Below are positions 34,810 through 43,837 of a DNA stretch of 64,000 nt, one piece after another. The DNA comes from Rhodoplanes tepidamans. Lineage in GTDB: Bacteria > Pseudomonadota > Alphaproteobacteria > Rhizobiales > Xanthobacteraceae. The DNA is taken from contig NZ_JAUSUJ010000016.1 of assembly GCF_030813915.1 (NCBI RefSeq), forward strand, positions 1 to 64,000, written 5' to 3'. A program made the position numbers and the translations under genes. Within the stretch, counting starts at the first letter, position 1, and every line of letters begins with the position of its first letter. Below the pieces are notes generated by a model that was not told the DNA's origin, searched no databases, and worked only from the letters and a program-made list of their open reading frames with translations.

Positions 34810-35715
34810 ATGAAAGCCCTCTTCATCGACTGCAACCAACAGCTCGAGCCCGTCTTCGCCCGCGTCCACCGCCCCGACGACCCGCCGATCGCGGTCAACA
34901 CGGCGCCGTTCACGGCCGCCGACCTGCCCCGGCTGCTCGCCGGCTGCGCCATCGTCCTCGACGACCACTCCTACATGCCGACCGAGCAGATCGCGCAGTG
35001 CAAGGACCTGCGCCACATCGTGTTCCTCGGCACCGGCGCGGCCAGCTACATGAACGTCGCCGAGCTGAACGACCTCGGCGTCACGGTCCACACCATCAAG
35101 GGCTACGGCGACACCGCGGTGGCGGAGCACACCGTCGCGCTGATGTTCGCCTGCGCCCGCGACGTCGCCCTGATGGACCGCACCGTGCGGGCCGGCACCT
35201 GGAAGCCGCTGGAGGGGATGCAGCTCCTCGGGAAGACGCTCGGCGTCGTCGGACTCGGCGGCATCGGCAGCGAGGTCGCCCGCATCGCCGCGGGCATCGG
35301 CATGACGGTGGTCGCCTGGAACCGGACGCCGCGGCCGCAGGCCGGCGTGCGGCAGGTCGGGCTCGACGAGCTCCTGGCGACCTCGGACGTCGTGTCGCTC
35401 AACCTCGTGCTGAACGACGAGACCCGCGGCCTCATCGACGCGAGGAGGCTCGCCCTGATGAAGCCGGGCGCCATCCTGGTCAACACGGCACGCGGCGCCC
35501 TGGTCGACGAGGCGGCCCTGATCGACGCGCTGGCGAGCCGTCGCATCCGCCACGCCGGCCTCGACGTGTTCCATGCCGAGCCGCTGAAGGCCGACCACCC
35601 GCTGGCCGGGCTCGACAACGTCACCCTCACGGCACACGCCGCCTTCCGCACCGCCGAAGCCTCGGAGACGCTGCTCCGCCGCGCGATCGACATCGTGCGC
35701 ACAATCACCGGGTGA
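34810..35715 (+). CDS. D-isomer-specific 2-hydroxyacid dehydrogenase
   Basis: 301-residue NAD(P)-dependent dehydrogenase of the 2-hydroxyacid family. The Rossmann loop GVVGLGGIGSEVARI, the NTARGALVDE segment (catalytic Arg before it in LNLVLNDETRG) and a late His in LTAHAAFRT are the expected features. It oxidises or reduces a small 2-hydroxy acid, substrate unknown. The ribosome-binding site before the ATG is weak. It is divergent from the FAH/aroE pair over a 213-base gap, and about 200 bases upstream of the ROK gene on the same strand. Confidence 0.9.
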   Translation: MKALFIDCNQQLEPVFARVHRPDDPPIAVNTAPFTAADLPRLLAGCAIVLDDHSYMPTEQIAQCKDLRHIVFLGTGAASYMNVAELNDLGVTVHTIKGYGDTAVAEHTVALMFACARDVALMDRTVRAGTWKPLEGMQLLGKTLGVVGLGGIGSEVARIAAGIGMTVVAWNRTPRPQAGVRQVGLDELLATSDVVSLNLVLNDETRGLIDARRLALMKPGAILVNTARGALVDEAALIDALASRRIRHAGLDVFHAEPLKADHPLAGLDNVTLTAHAAFRTAEASETLLRRAIDIVRTITG

Positions 35716-35916
35716 GCGGGAAGGGATCGCGAAGCGAGCGGGGCTACGGGAAAGGCCGCTGCCGCCAAACCTTCTCCCCGCGTGGGGAAAGGAGTGAAGA
35801 CGCCGCCCCTGTGCTCCGCCGCGCGGCCGTGAAACCTTTTGCCGCAATCCCGGTTGTCGGAACGCTCTCCGCCGCAGCGCACGATCCCGTCCGCCGGGGG
35901 GACGCGCGGGGGACCC

Positions 35917-36996
35917 ATGCCCGACACCACGACGAGGCCCCGCCCGGCGGCCGAGCCGCACCGCATCGCGCCGCACGGCGCCGACCAGCTCCCGAGCGTC
36001 GTCCTCGACAGCTACAATGTCGAGATCACCGACGACGACGGGTTCGTCGGCGACCGCGCCAGCCGGCGCGCCTTCCGGGCGATCGTCGAGCGGTGGCGCA
36101 AGCCGCTGCGCGCGCTCGGCGAGGATCCGTTCGGCGACGCGCCGAGCGACAAGCTCAGCAAGAAGTCTCTCGACGATCTGCTGGCCGCCGGGGACGCGGA
36201 AGCCGCCGGCGTCGTCCACTCCGCCATCGAGGAGTTCGCCCAGGAGCTCGCGACCGTCACCCGCCGCTTCCTCAAGCTGAAGGCGTGGCGCGACACCGAG
36301 CGCATCGTGGTCGGCGGCGGCTTCCGGGCGAGCCGGGTCGGCGAGCTCGCCATCGGCCGCGCCGCCGTTCTGCTCAAGGCCGAGAAGATCAAGATCGACT
36401 TCGACATGATCCGCCACGATCCCGACGAGGCCGGGCTGATCGGCGCCCTGCATCTCGCCCCCGCCTGGATCTTCGAGGGTCACGACGCGGTGCTGGCGGT
36501 CGACATCGGCGGCACCAACATCCGGGCCGGCGTGGTGCGGCCCAACCTGAAGAAGGCGCCGGACCTCTCCAGGGCCGCGGTGGAACGCTTCGAGCTGTGG
36601 CGCCACGGCGACGAGAAGCTCGGCCGCAACGAGGCGGTGGACCGGCTGACCGACATGCTCAAGCGGCTGATCAACCGGGCCGAGAAGGACGGGCTGCGGC
36701 TCGCCCCCTTCGTCGGCATCGGCTGCCCCGGGATGATCGAGCCGGACGGCGCGATCGATCGCGGCGCCCAGAACCTGCCGGGCAACTGGGAGAGCCCGCG
36801 CTTCAATCTCCCCGCCGCACTGCACAAGGCGATCCCCAGGATCGGCGGCCACGAGGCCGCGATCCTGATGCACAACGACGCCGTGGTGCAGGGCCTGAGC
36901 CAGACGCCCCACATGCAGGACGTCGACCGCTGGGGCGTGTTCACGATCGGCACCGGGCTCGGCAACGCCCGCTTCACCAACCGGACCCGGGATTAG
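35917..36996 (+). CDS. ROK-family kinase-like protein with permuted motif order
   Basis: 359-residue protein with ROK (repressor/ORF/kinase) sugar-kinase motifs in unusual order. The strand-loop RIVVGGGFRASRVGELAIG (131-135 GGG), normally near the C-terminus, comes first, with the LIGA helix that usually follows it. Then come the phosphate-binding DIGGTN (196-201), GIGCPG (267-272), HND with the putative catalytic base Asp321, and GTGLGN (345-350) nine residues from the end. This is what a circular permutation of the ROK fold would give. The ROK zinc motif CxCGxxGC is absent. The ATG at 35917 is preceded by a G-rich site. Glucokinase-like activity is possible but unproven. Confidence 0.8.
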   Translation: MPDTTTRPRPAAEPHRIAPHGADQLPSVVLDSYNVEITDDDGFVGDRASRRAFRAIVERWRKPLRALGEDPFGDAPSDKLSKKSLDDLLAAGDAEAAGVVHSAIEEFAQELATVTRRFLKLKAWRDTERIVVGGGFRASRVGELAIGRAAVLLKAEKIKIDFDMIRHDPDEAGLIGALHLAPAWIFEGHDAVLAVDIGGTNIRAGVVRPNLKKAPDLSRAAVERFELWRHGDEKLGRNEAVDRLTDMLKRLINRAEKDGLRLAPFVGIGCPGMIEPDGAIDRGAQNLPGNWESPRFNLPAALHKAIPRIGGHEAAILMHNDAVVQGLSQTPHMQDVDRWGVFTIGTGLGNARFTNRTRD

Positions 36997-37029
36997 GGCG
37001 TTTTTTCTTTGCGCCGCGCGAAAGGGTCC

Positions 37030-37144
37030 GTCACCTGAGGTGCTCGCCGAAGGCGAGCCTCGAAGGGCGACGGCCCGGGTGCTCGTGTTCGATTCTCGGG
37101 CCGCATCCTTCGAGGCCCGGCTTTGCCGGGCACCTCGGGATGAC
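37030..37144. repeat. Palindromic intergenic repeat element
   Basis: A 115-base element with ends GTCACCTGAGG and CCTCGGGATGAC and two internal hairpins, GCTCGCC-gaa-GGCGAGC (37042-37058) and GCCCGGC-ttt-GCCGGGC. This kind of element ('CTTCGAGG...CCTCGGGATGA') is frequent in Hyphomicrobiales intergenic DNA. It fills much of the 400-base gap (36997-37396) between the ROK and cyclase genes, which otherwise holds a T-run at 37001-37006 and no gene. Confidence 0.75.
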
Positions 37145-37396
37145 GGGTCCGGAGCCGCGGCAACGGCCGGGCATTCGGTTGGCTTCGCTCACTTTGTATG
37201 ACCGGCCCCCTCGACCGGTGCATGGCTGACCGGGCAGCCGCGCAACCCGGCCGCGCCCCTCCGTAGACGCCGGCGCCCGGACGCGCCACACTCCGGGTCC
37301 TTCCAGGGAGTGCCCGCACGGGCGAGACGGCGGCCAAATCACCATCCACGCAACGAGTCGATGCCGCCGTCGGGAGGACACCAAGGACGGAGCACC

Positions 37397-38350
37397 ATGG
37401 ACATCAAGGTCGGAAAGCAGGCGATCGCCGAAGCGTCGCAGAAGCTGAGCAACTGGGGACGCTGGGGCGCGGACGACCAGATCGGCACCCTCAATCACGT
37501 GACGCCGCAGGACGTCGTCGCCGCCGCGTCGCTGATCCGCAGCGGAAAGGTGTTCGCGCTCGGCATCCCGCTCGACCGCAACGGCCCGCAGACCGGCCTG
37601 TTCGGCGGTCGCTTCAACCCGATCCACCAGATGCTGGCGACCGGCACGGACGCGGTGGCGGGCCAGCAGGACTGGAACAAGATCCGTTACGCCGACGACA
37701 CCCTGAACCTGTGCGTCCAGGGCGCGACCCACTGGGACGCGCTCGGCCACATCTTCTACGAGGACAAGGCCTACAACGGCCACGACGCGAAGCGGATCGA
37801 CTCGCGCGGCCTCGGCGTGCTCGGCATCGAGCACTCGAAGAACAAGATGGCGGGCCGCGGCGTGCTGCTCGACATCGCCCGCTTCCGCGGCGTGGACTGG
37901 CTGAAGGACGGCGAGGGCATCTCCAACGACGAGCTGAACAAGTGTGCCCGCGCCCAGAACGTCGAGATCCGCAAGGGCGACTTCGTCATCATCCGCACCG
38001 GCCAGATGGAGCGCTGCCTGGCCGAGGGCGAGTGGGGCGGCTACGCCGGCGGCGACGCCCCCGGGGTCAAGTTCGAGAACTGCTACTGGTGCCAGGAGCA
38101 CCAGATCGCCGCGATCTGCTCCGACACCTGGGGCGTCGAGGTGCGGCCGAACGAGACCGACGAGGCGAACCAGCCGTGGCACTGGGTGGTGATCCCGGCC
38201 ATGGGCCTGTGCATGGGCGAGATCTTCTATCTGAAGGAGCTCGCCGCCGACTGCGCCGACGACGGCGTCTACGAGTTCTTCTTCTGCGGCCCGCCCCTGA
38301 TCATCACGGGCGGCACCGGCTCGCCGATCAATCCGCAGGCGATCAAGTAG
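37397..38350 (+). CDS. Cyclase-family (kynurenine formamidase-like) metal hydrolase
   Basis: 317-residue protein of the 'cyclase' (PF04199) family. The metal-binding motif reads ATHWDALGH, corresponding to the HxGTHxDxPxH motif but with Ala in place of Gly before Thr-His. Aromatic-rich NLCVQGATHWDALGHIFYED and the late HWVVIPAMGLCMGEIFYLKE are typical of the longer environmental branch. The ATG at 37397 has GGAG upstream; the frame is open 87 bases further back without family similarity. It precedes the histidinol-dehydrogenase-like and SDR genes on one strand, spaced by repeats, so a shared pathway is likely. The reaction is probably amide or lactone hydrolysis, exact substrate unknown. Confidence 0.88.
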   Translation: MDIKVGKQAIAEASQKLSNWGRWGADDQIGTLNHVTPQDVVAAASLIRSGKVFALGIPLDRNGPQTGLFGGRFNPIHQMLATGTDAVAGQQDWNKIRYADDTLNLCVQGATHWDALGHIFYEDKAYNGHDAKRIDSRGLGVLGIEHSKNKMAGRGVLLDIARFRGVDWLKDGEGISNDELNKCARAQNVEIRKGDFVIIRTGQMERCLAEGEWGGYAGGDAPGVKFENCYWCQEHQIAAICSDTWGVEVRPNETDEANQPWHWVVIPAMGLCMGEIFYLKELAADCADDGVYEFFFCGPPLIITGGTGSPINPQAIK

Positions 38351-38361
38351 GCTCCTCGTGC

Positions 38362-38528
38362 TTCCCCTCTCCCCTCGTGGGAGAGGGGGGCTCGCCGCGC
38401 AGCGGCGAGACGGGTGAGGGGGCTCTCCTCTTGCTCGGAGCGTGTGGCACGCCCCCTCACCCGCCCGAGCTTCGCTCGGGCACCCTCTTGTCGCGCGAGA
38501 GCGCGGTCCGCGAAGGGAGAGGGTCGGA
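38362..38528. repeat. Palindromic intergenic repeat element
   Basis: Repeat mosaic beginning CCCTCTCCCCTCGTGGGAGAG, then CTCGCCGCGCAGCGGCGAG and GGGTGAGGGGG, and closing with CCCGAGCTTCGCTCGGG and GAAGGGAGAGGG. It shares the 'CTCTCCC..GGGAGAG' and 'GGTGAGGGGG' modules with the elements near 39.9 and 55.9 kb. It fills the gap between cyclase and histidinol-dehydrogenase-like genes. Confidence 0.75.
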
Positions 38529-38575
38529 CCGAGGGCCCCTCTGGTGCAACGACAACACGACGAGGAGGAAACATC

Positions 38576-39883
38576 ATGGCCCGTCATCTCAAGCGCGGCA
38601 TGGACGCGAGCGCGATCAGGGCGGCGGACGACCAGGTCCGCAAGACCGTGGAGAGCATCCTGGCCGACGTCGAAGCCCGCCGCAACGCCGCGGTGCGCGA
38701 CCTCTCGGACAAGTTCGACAGGTGGGCGCCCGAAAGCTTCCGGCTGAGCCCGAAGGAGATCGAGCGCGCGATCGGCGAGGTGCCGAAGCGCGACCTCGAC
38801 GACATCCGGTTCGCCCAGGCACAGGTGCGCAACTTCGCCCAGAAGCAGCGCGACACCCTGCACGATCTCGAGGTGGAGACGCTGCCCGGCGTCGTCCTCG
38901 GCCACCGCCACATCCCGGTGGAGAGCATCGGCTGCTACGTGCCGGGGGGCCGCTACCCGATGGTCGCCTCGGCCCACATGTCGATCGTGACCGCCAAGGT
39001 CGCCGGGGTGAAGCGCATCATCGCCTGTGCGCCGCCGTTCAAGGGCGGGCCGCATCCGGCCATCGTCGCGGCGATGCATTTCGGCGGCGCCGACGAGATC
39101 TACGTGCTGGGCGGCGTTCAGGCGGTCGCCGCCATGGCGCTCGGCACCGAGACGATCGCGCCCGTCGACATGATCGTCGGCCCCGGCAACGCCTATGTGG
39201 CGGAGGCCAAGCGCCAGCTGTTCGGCCGCGTCGGCATCGACCTCCTGGCCGGGCCGACCGAGACCCTGATCATCGCCGACGAGACGGTCGACGGCGAGAT
39301 CTGCGCGACCGACCTGCTCGGTCAGGCCGAGCACGGCCCGAACTCGCCCGCCGTGCTGATCACCAATTCCGAGAAGCTCGCGCGCGACACGATGGCCGAG
39401 GTCGAGCGCCTGCTGACGATCCTGCCGACCGCCGAGCTCGCCGGCAAGGCCTGGGCCGACTACGGCGAGGTGATCGTCTGCGACTCCGACGAGGAGATGG
39501 TGACGGAGGCCGACCGCGTCGCCTCCGAGCACGTCCAGGTGATGACCCGCGATCCCGACTTCTTCCTGAACAGCATGCGCAACTACGGCTCGCTGTTCCT
39601 CGGCGAGCGGACCAACGTCGCCTATGGCGACAAGGTGATCGGCACCAACCACACGCTGCCGACCAGGAAGGCGGCCCGCTACACCGGCGGCCTGTGGGTC
39701 GGCAAGTTCATCAAGACCTGCACGTACCAGAAGGTGCTCACCGACCAGGCCTCGGCGCTGGTCGGCGAATACGCCTCCCGCCTGTGCATGCTGGAGGGCT
39801 TCGTCGCCCACGCCGAGCAGGCCAATGTGAGGGTCCGCCGCTTCGGCCACCGCAACGTCCCCTACGGCGAGGCGGCGGAGTAG
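38576..39883 (+). CDS. Histidinol dehydrogenase-family enzyme (HpsN/sulfopropanediol dehydrogenase-like)
   Basis: 435-residue NAD-dependent, zinc-dependent dehydrogenase of the HisD fold. The HisD signature [15 protein letters not shown] and zinc ligands QAEH ([11 protein letters not shown]) and a late His in [17 protein letters not shown] are present. It begins [20 protein letters not shown] and contains [14 protein letters not shown], a pattern I associate with the catabolic branch (2,3-dihydroxypropane-1-sulfonate dehydrogenase HpsN and relatives) rather than with histidine synthesis. No his genes are nearby. GAGGAGG lies before the ATG. An SDR follows downstream, as in hps loci, but no sulfite-releasing enzyme is seen, so the substrate is open. 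Confidence 0.85.
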   Translation: MARHLKRGMDASAIRAADDQVRKTVESILADVEARRNAAVRDLSDKFDRWAPESFRLSPKEIERAIGEVPKRDLDDIRFAQAQVRNFAQKQRDTLHDLEVETLPGVVLGHRHIPVESIGCYVPGGRYPMVASAHMSIVTAKVAGVKRIIACAPPFKGGPHPAIVAAMHFGGADEIYVLGGVQAVAAMALGTETIAPVDMIVGPGNAYVAEAKRQLFGRVGIDLLAGPTETLIIADETVDGEICATDLLGQAEHGPNSPAVLITNSEKLARDTMAEVERLLTILPTAELAGKAWADYGEVIVCDSDEEMVTEADRVASEHVQVMTRDPDFFLNSMRNYGSLFLGERTNVAYGDKVIGTNHTLPTRKAARYTGGLWVGKFIKTCTYQKVLTDQASALVGEYASRLCMLEGFVAHAEQANVRVRRFGHRNVPYGEAAE

Positions 39884-39934
39884 AGCAAGGCCGGCTCTCC
39901 GATGTCGATGCTGCGGACTTTGCGCCTCGAGCGT

Positions 39935-40037
39935 TCCCTGCCCCGCTTGCGGGGGAGGGACAGGGAGGGGGAAAGCCGCGACCTCCGAGCTTGACGCTCC
40001 CCCTCCCCGACCCTCCCCCGCAAGCGGGGGAGGGAGA
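39935..40037. repeat. Palindromic intergenic repeat element
   Basis: Two copies of a hairpin module, CCCCGCTTGCGGGGGAGGGA and CCCCCGCAAGCGGGGGAGGG, flank a short spacer (AAAGCCGCGACCTCC...). Same family as the elements at 38.4 and 55.9 kb. It lies in the 184-base gap before the SDR gene. Confidence 0.75.
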
Positions 40038-40067
40038 AGCCCGTGCCCTCCCGCGAGCGACAAGACC

Positions 40068-40841
40068 ATGACCCATATCGACCTCGCCTCCGCCCCCTCC
40101 TTCCGCGTCGACCGCAAGCGGGCGCTCGTCACCGGCGCGGGCCGCGGCATCGGGCTCGCCGCCGCGTCGGTGCTGGCCGAGGGCGGCGCCCATGTGACGC
40201 TCGCGGCCCGCACCGCGGCCGAGATCGAGGCCGCCGCGGCGGCGATCCGCGCCAAGGGATTCTCGGCCGACGCGCTGGTGCTGGACGTGACGGATCTCGA
40301 CGCCGTCGAGGCCGCGCTGGCGGCGCGGCCCGCCTACGAGGTGCTGGTCAACAATGCCGGCATCAACCGCCCGGCCCTGCTGGCCGACGTGACCGTGACG
40401 GACTTCGACGCCATTTTCAGTCTGAACGTCCGCGCCGCCTTCTTCATGGCGCGCGCCGTCGGCCTGCGCCTCGTCGCCGAGCGGCGATCCGGCTCGATCA
40501 TCAACATCTCGTCGCAGATGGGGCATGTCGGCGCGGCGCGCCGCACCGTCTACTGCGCCTCGAAGCACGCCATGGAAGGCTTCACCAAGGCGATGGCGAT
40601 CGAGCTGGCGCCGCACGACGTGCGCGTCAACTCGATCGGGCCGACCTTCCTGGAAACCCCCATGACGAAGCCGTTCTTCGAGAACAAGGCGTTCCGCGAC
40701 GCGGTGACGGCGAAGATCAAGCTCGGCCGCATCGGCCGGCTGGACGAGGTGACGGGGGCGATCCTGTTCCTCGCCTCCGACGCCTCCTCGCTGATGACCG
40801 GCTCGGCCCTGATGCTCGACGGCGGCTGGACCGCGGACTGA
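40068..40841 (+). CDS. Short-chain dehydrogenase/reductase
   Basis: 257-residue classical SDR. Cofactor motif TGAGRGIG (about 23-30), NNAG, catalytic Ser in INISSQMG, and YCASK (Tyr and Lys) are all present, and the protein ends with the typical LMLDGGWTAD. It oxidises or reduces a small alcohol or ketone with NAD(P). It follows the histidinol-dehydrogenase-like gene on the same strand and converges on the Bug gene with only 15 bases between stops. Confidence 0.93.
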   Translation: MTHIDLASAPSFRVDRKRALVTGAGRGIGLAAASVLAEGGAHVTLAARTAAEIEAAAAAIRAKGFSADALVLDVTDLDAVEAALAARPAYEVLVNNAGINRPALLADVTVTDFDAIFSLNVRAAFFMARAVGLRLVAERRSGSIINISSQMGHVGAARRTVYCASKHAMEGFTKAMAIELAPHDVRVNSIGPTFLETPMTKPFFENKAFRDAVTAKIKLGRIGRLDEVTGAILFLASDASSLMTGSALMLDGGWTAD

Positions 40842-40856
40842 GCCGCGGCCGCGCCG

Positions 40857-41954
40857 TCACTCGATGCGCTTGATGCCGGCGTCCTGGATGACCTTGGCCC
40901 AGCGGTCGATCTCGGCCTGGAGCTGGCGGCCGAACGCGTCCGGCGGTGTCCCGACCGGCTCGAAGCCGATGGCGGCGAGGCGTTCCTTGACGTCGGGCCG
41001 CGCCAGGATCGCGGCGATCTCCCGGTAGAGCAGGTCGACGATCTCCTTCGGCGCGCCGGCGGGAAGCATGATGCACTGCCAGAAGTACGACTCCTGCCCG
41101 GGCGCTCCGGCTTCCGCCAGGGTCGGCACGTCGGGCAGCTCGGGCGAGCGCTTGGTGCCCGTCACGGCGAGCGCCCGCAGCTTGCCGTTCTTGATGTGCG
41201 AGACCGACATCGGAACCGACAGGAACGCGATCGGCGTGTGCCCGGCGAGCGTCGAGGTGGTGGCCGGAGCGCCGCCGTTGAAGGGCACCCGGACGAGATC
41301 GAGCTTGAAGGCGGATCGGAGCATCTCGGCGGCGAGGTCGCCGGTCGTCCCGGTGCCGGGCGAGGCATAGGTGTAGCGGCCGGGATTCGCCTTCACCACG
41401 GCGATGAACTCCGCCAGCGTGGTGGCCGGGAAGTCCGGATGCACGGCCACCAGCTGCGGCGCCACCGCCACCAGCGTGACCGGCACGAAGTCGCGCATCG
41501 GATCGTAGGCGAGCTTGGCGTAGAGGCTCGGATTGATCATGAAGCTGCTGGTCGGCGCGAGCACCGTGTAGCCGTCCGGCGGCGCCTTGGCGGCCATCGC
41601 GGCGCCGACATTGCCGGCCCCGGTCGGGATGTCGTCGACGTAGAACTGCTGGCCGAGCCGCTCGGACAGATGCTGCATCACGATGCGCGTGATGGTGTCG
41701 GGCGGGCTGCCGGCGGAGCCGGCGACGATCACGCGCACCGGGCGGCTCGGGTACGCCTGGGCCCGCGCGCCACGCGACGAGGCCAGCAGGGCGACCGCGC
41801 CCGCGGCACCGGCGAGCAGGCTTCGCCGGTCGAGCAGAATCCCCTGTTCTCGTGCCGCGCACCCGTGCGGCCGGATCTCGCCGAGGCCCCCCTCGACCGA
41901 CGCCGGCGACCGCGCTGTTTCGGCTCGCCCGATATCCCACCGATCTGCGTTCAT
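40857..41954 (-). CDS. Bug/TctC-family solute-binding protein
   Basis: 365-residue Bug-family periplasmic binding protein. Its mature part starts YPSRPVRVIVAGSAGSPPDT and carries the family pattern (PTGAGNVGAAMAAKAPPDGY). An unusually long, hydrophilic 40-residue N-terminus precedes the signal (LDRRSLLAGAAGAVALLASS), so the true start may lie further downstream than the ATG at 41954. It is the last gene of the minus-strand molybdo-oxidoreductase cluster, 12 bases after the FAD gene. It probably delivers the substrate or product of that enzyme. No TctAB genes are adjacent. Confidence 0.9.
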   Translation of the reverse strand: MNADRWDIGRAETARSPASVEGGLGEIRPHGCAAREQGILLDRRSLLAGAAGAVALLASSRGARAQAYPSRPVRVIVAGSAGSPPDTITRIVMQHLSERLGQQFYVDDIPTGAGNVGAAMAAKAPPDGYTVLAPTSSFMINPSLYAKLAYDPMRDFVPVTLVAVAPQLVAVHPDFPATTLAEFIAVVKANPGRYTYASPGTGTTGDLAAEMLRSAFKLDLVRVPFNGGAPATTSTLAGHTPIAFLSVPMSVSHIKNGKLRALAVTGTKRSPELPDVPTLAEAGAPGQESYFWQCIMLPAGAPKEIVDLLYREIAAILARPDVKERLAAIGFEPVGTPPDAFGRQLQAEIDRWAKVIQDAGIKRIE

Positions 41955-41965
41955 CTTGCCTGGTC

Positions 41966-43312
41966 CTATGGGGGTGAGAAAGCACCGGCCGCGGTGACGG
42001 CCGGCCTCGCGCGGCGGCCTCCGGCGCCGCCGTCGTGCTGTCGATGATCGAGCCGTCCGAGCCGGCATCCATCGAGAATGCTCTCGGCCGCCGCCAGGGG
42101 ATGTCCGTCGCCACCGCGGAGCAGCCGCTCGTCGCCGCGCGCGCCCCGGAGGATCGCGCTCTTGAGCGGACCCGCGAGATGCGCGCAGTTGATCATGTTG
42201 GCCCCGGTGACGATCCCGTCCCGGAAGGAGAACAGGGCGTAGCCTCCGTCCTCGGCGTCGCCGAACGCCACATGGCGGACGTCGCCGTCGCCGGGCTGGA
42301 TGTCGCCGACATGGGCGTAGGTCCAGTCGAAGAACGGGCTGACGTGCTGCGGCAGGGCGCCGGGCAACGCGGCGTCGACGCCCGCGACCTGCCGGCCGGC
42401 GACCCTCCCCTGCGCGCAGGCGTTGCCCCAGGTCCCGAGCCAGTCGTGCCGCCCGGTGATCGGGTTCAGGGCCTGGCAGGCGTCGCCGGCCGCATAGAGG
42501 CCGTCCGCGCTGGTCCGCATGCGCTCGTCGGTCAGGACGGCCTGATCGATCGTCACCTGGCCGCAGTCGAGGAAGGCGAGGTTCGGGCGGATGCCGGTGC
42601 ACACCAGGAGGATGTCGGCCGGCTCGGTGGTGCCATCGGACAGCCGGCACAGAACCCCGTTGCCGGTGTCCTCCACGCCCGCGATGGTGCAGCCGAGCCG
42701 GACGTCGACGCCGCGGGCTTCGATGTAGCGCCTGAGCACCGCCGCCACGGCCGGATGGGTGCCGCGCGACAGCACCTGGCGTCCGCGCCCCAGGAGCACG
42801 ACGGCGATGCCGCGCCGGGCGAGGATCTCCGCCATCTTCATGCCGACCAGCGACACGCCGAACACGATCGCCCGGCGGGCGGTGAGCATCTGCTCGTCCA
42901 GCCTCCGGGCCGAGGCCGCGTTCCGCAGCGTGAAGGCGTGCGCGGACTCGCGCAGTCCGGGGATGGGGGGAACGGCGGGAGCGGCGCCGGTGGCGATCAG
43001 GCAGGCGTCGTAGGCGACCGTGCGGCCGTCGCCGAGCGTGATCCGCCGGCGGTCCGGATCGAGCGCGACGACCGGCTCGCCCAGCCGACACGCGACATCG
43101 TGATCGCGGTAGAAGCCGGCCGCGAGGGGATAGCATCCCGCCCAGGGGATCTTCCCCTTGAAATAATAGGGGGACAGCATCGGATTGAAGGCCGGCTCCG
43201 CCACGTCGGAGACCAGCAGGATCTCGCCGCGGTATCCGGACAGCCGCGCCGCCTCGGCCGCGGACACCGCGGCGCCGCCGTTTCCGAGGATGACGAACCG
43301 TCCGTTTCGCAC
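41966..43312 (-). CDS. NAD(P)/FAD-dependent oxidoreductase
   Basis: 448-residue flavoprotein of the pyridine nucleotide-disulfide oxidoreductase superfamily, similar to nitrite-reductase/ferredoxin-reductase type proteins. FAD motif ILGNGGAAVSAAEAAR (about 8-23), second Rossmann motif AIVFGVSLVGMKMAEIL, and the late GLYAAGDACQA flavin motif are present. The start is a GTG at 43312 with GGAG upstream, immediately after the ferredoxin stop. It likely passes electrons between NAD(P) and the ferredoxin subunit of the molybdo-enzyme encoded upstream. The C-terminal 60 residues are Gly/Arg-rich and unlike the family. Confidence 0.9.
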   Translation of the reverse strand: MRNGRFVILGNGGAAVSAAEAARLSGYRGEILLVSDVAEPAFNPMLSPYYFKGKIPWAGCYPLAAGFYRDHDVACRLGEPVVALDPDRRRITLGDGRTVAYDACLIATGAAPAVPPIPGLRESAHAFTLRNAASARRLDEQMLTARRAIVFGVSLVGMKMAEILARRGIAVVLLGRGRQVLSRGTHPAVAAVLRRYIEARGVDVRLGCTIAGVEDTGNGVLCRLSDGTTEPADILLVCTGIRPNLAFLDCGQVTIDQAVLTDERMRTSADGLYAAGDACQALNPITGRHDWLGTWGNACAQGRVAGRQVAGVDAALPGALPQHVSPFFDWTYAHVGDIQPGDGDVRHVAFGDAEDGGYALFSFRDGIVTGANMINCAHLAGPLKSAILRGARGDERLLRGGDGHPLAAAESILDGCRLGRLDHRQHDGGAGGRRARPAVTAAGAFSPP

Positions 43313-43315
43313 GGC

Positions 43316-43837
43316 CTACGCTCCGTCCGGGACGGTGCCGCGGCCGAGCGATTCGAGCAGCCGGACGGAAGCAGCCTCGGCCTTCCTGGCGCTGAGCTCC
43401 TCGACGGGGCCGCACTGGAGGGCGCGGGTCGGGCAGACCCGCACGCAGGCCGGCGTCAGGCCGTGGTCGAGCCGGCCATGACACAGATCGCACTTGTCCA
43501 TCCGGCCGTCGGACGCGAACTGCGGCGCCCCGAAGGGACACGCCAGCTCGCAGCTGTGGCAGCCGATGCAGAGGTCACGCGCGACCAGCACGGCGCCGTC
43601 GGAGTCCCGGCGCGAGATGGCCCGCGTCGGACAGACGAGAACGCAGGGAGCGTCGCCGCAGTGCTGGCAGGCGATCGAGAAATGCGAGACGCGTACGTCG
43701 GGATACGCCCCCGCCTCGTGATCGGTCACGTGGCGGAAGGCGACCGCCTCGAGGTCGTTCTGGTCCTGGCAGGCGACGATGCAGGCGCGGCAGCCCGAGC
43801 AGCGGCTGGGGTCCAGGGAGAAGGCGTACTGGGTCAC
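43316..43837 (-). CDS. Four-cluster [4Fe-4S] ferredoxin subunit (DmsB/HycB type)
   Basis: 173-residue electron-transfer subunit with four cysteine groups: CSGCRACIVACQ, CQHCGDAPCVLVCP, CIGCHSCELACP and CDLCHGR...CVRVCP, i.e. four predicted [4Fe-4S] clusters as in DmsB-like proteins. The GTG start at 43837 has GGAGG six bases upstream and overlaps the stop of the molybdopterin subunit (GTGA), so the two are co-translated. No membrane anchor or signal is present. It would link the catalytic subunit to the FAD protein encoded next. Confidence 0.93.
   Translation of the reverse strand: MTQYAFSLDPSRCSGCRACIVACQDQNDLEAVAFRHVTDHEAGAYPDVRVSHFSIACQHCGDAPCVLVCPTRAISRRDSDGAVLVARDLCIGCHSCELACPFGAPQFASDGRMDKCDLCHGRLDHGLTPACVRVCPTRALQCGPVEELSARKAEAASVRLLESLGRGTVPDGA

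Noticed and set aside
36997..37010. Rho-independent terminator after the ROK gene, suggested by a TTTTTT run
   Set aside because: I find no convincing stem directly before the T-run, so it is not listed as a terminator.
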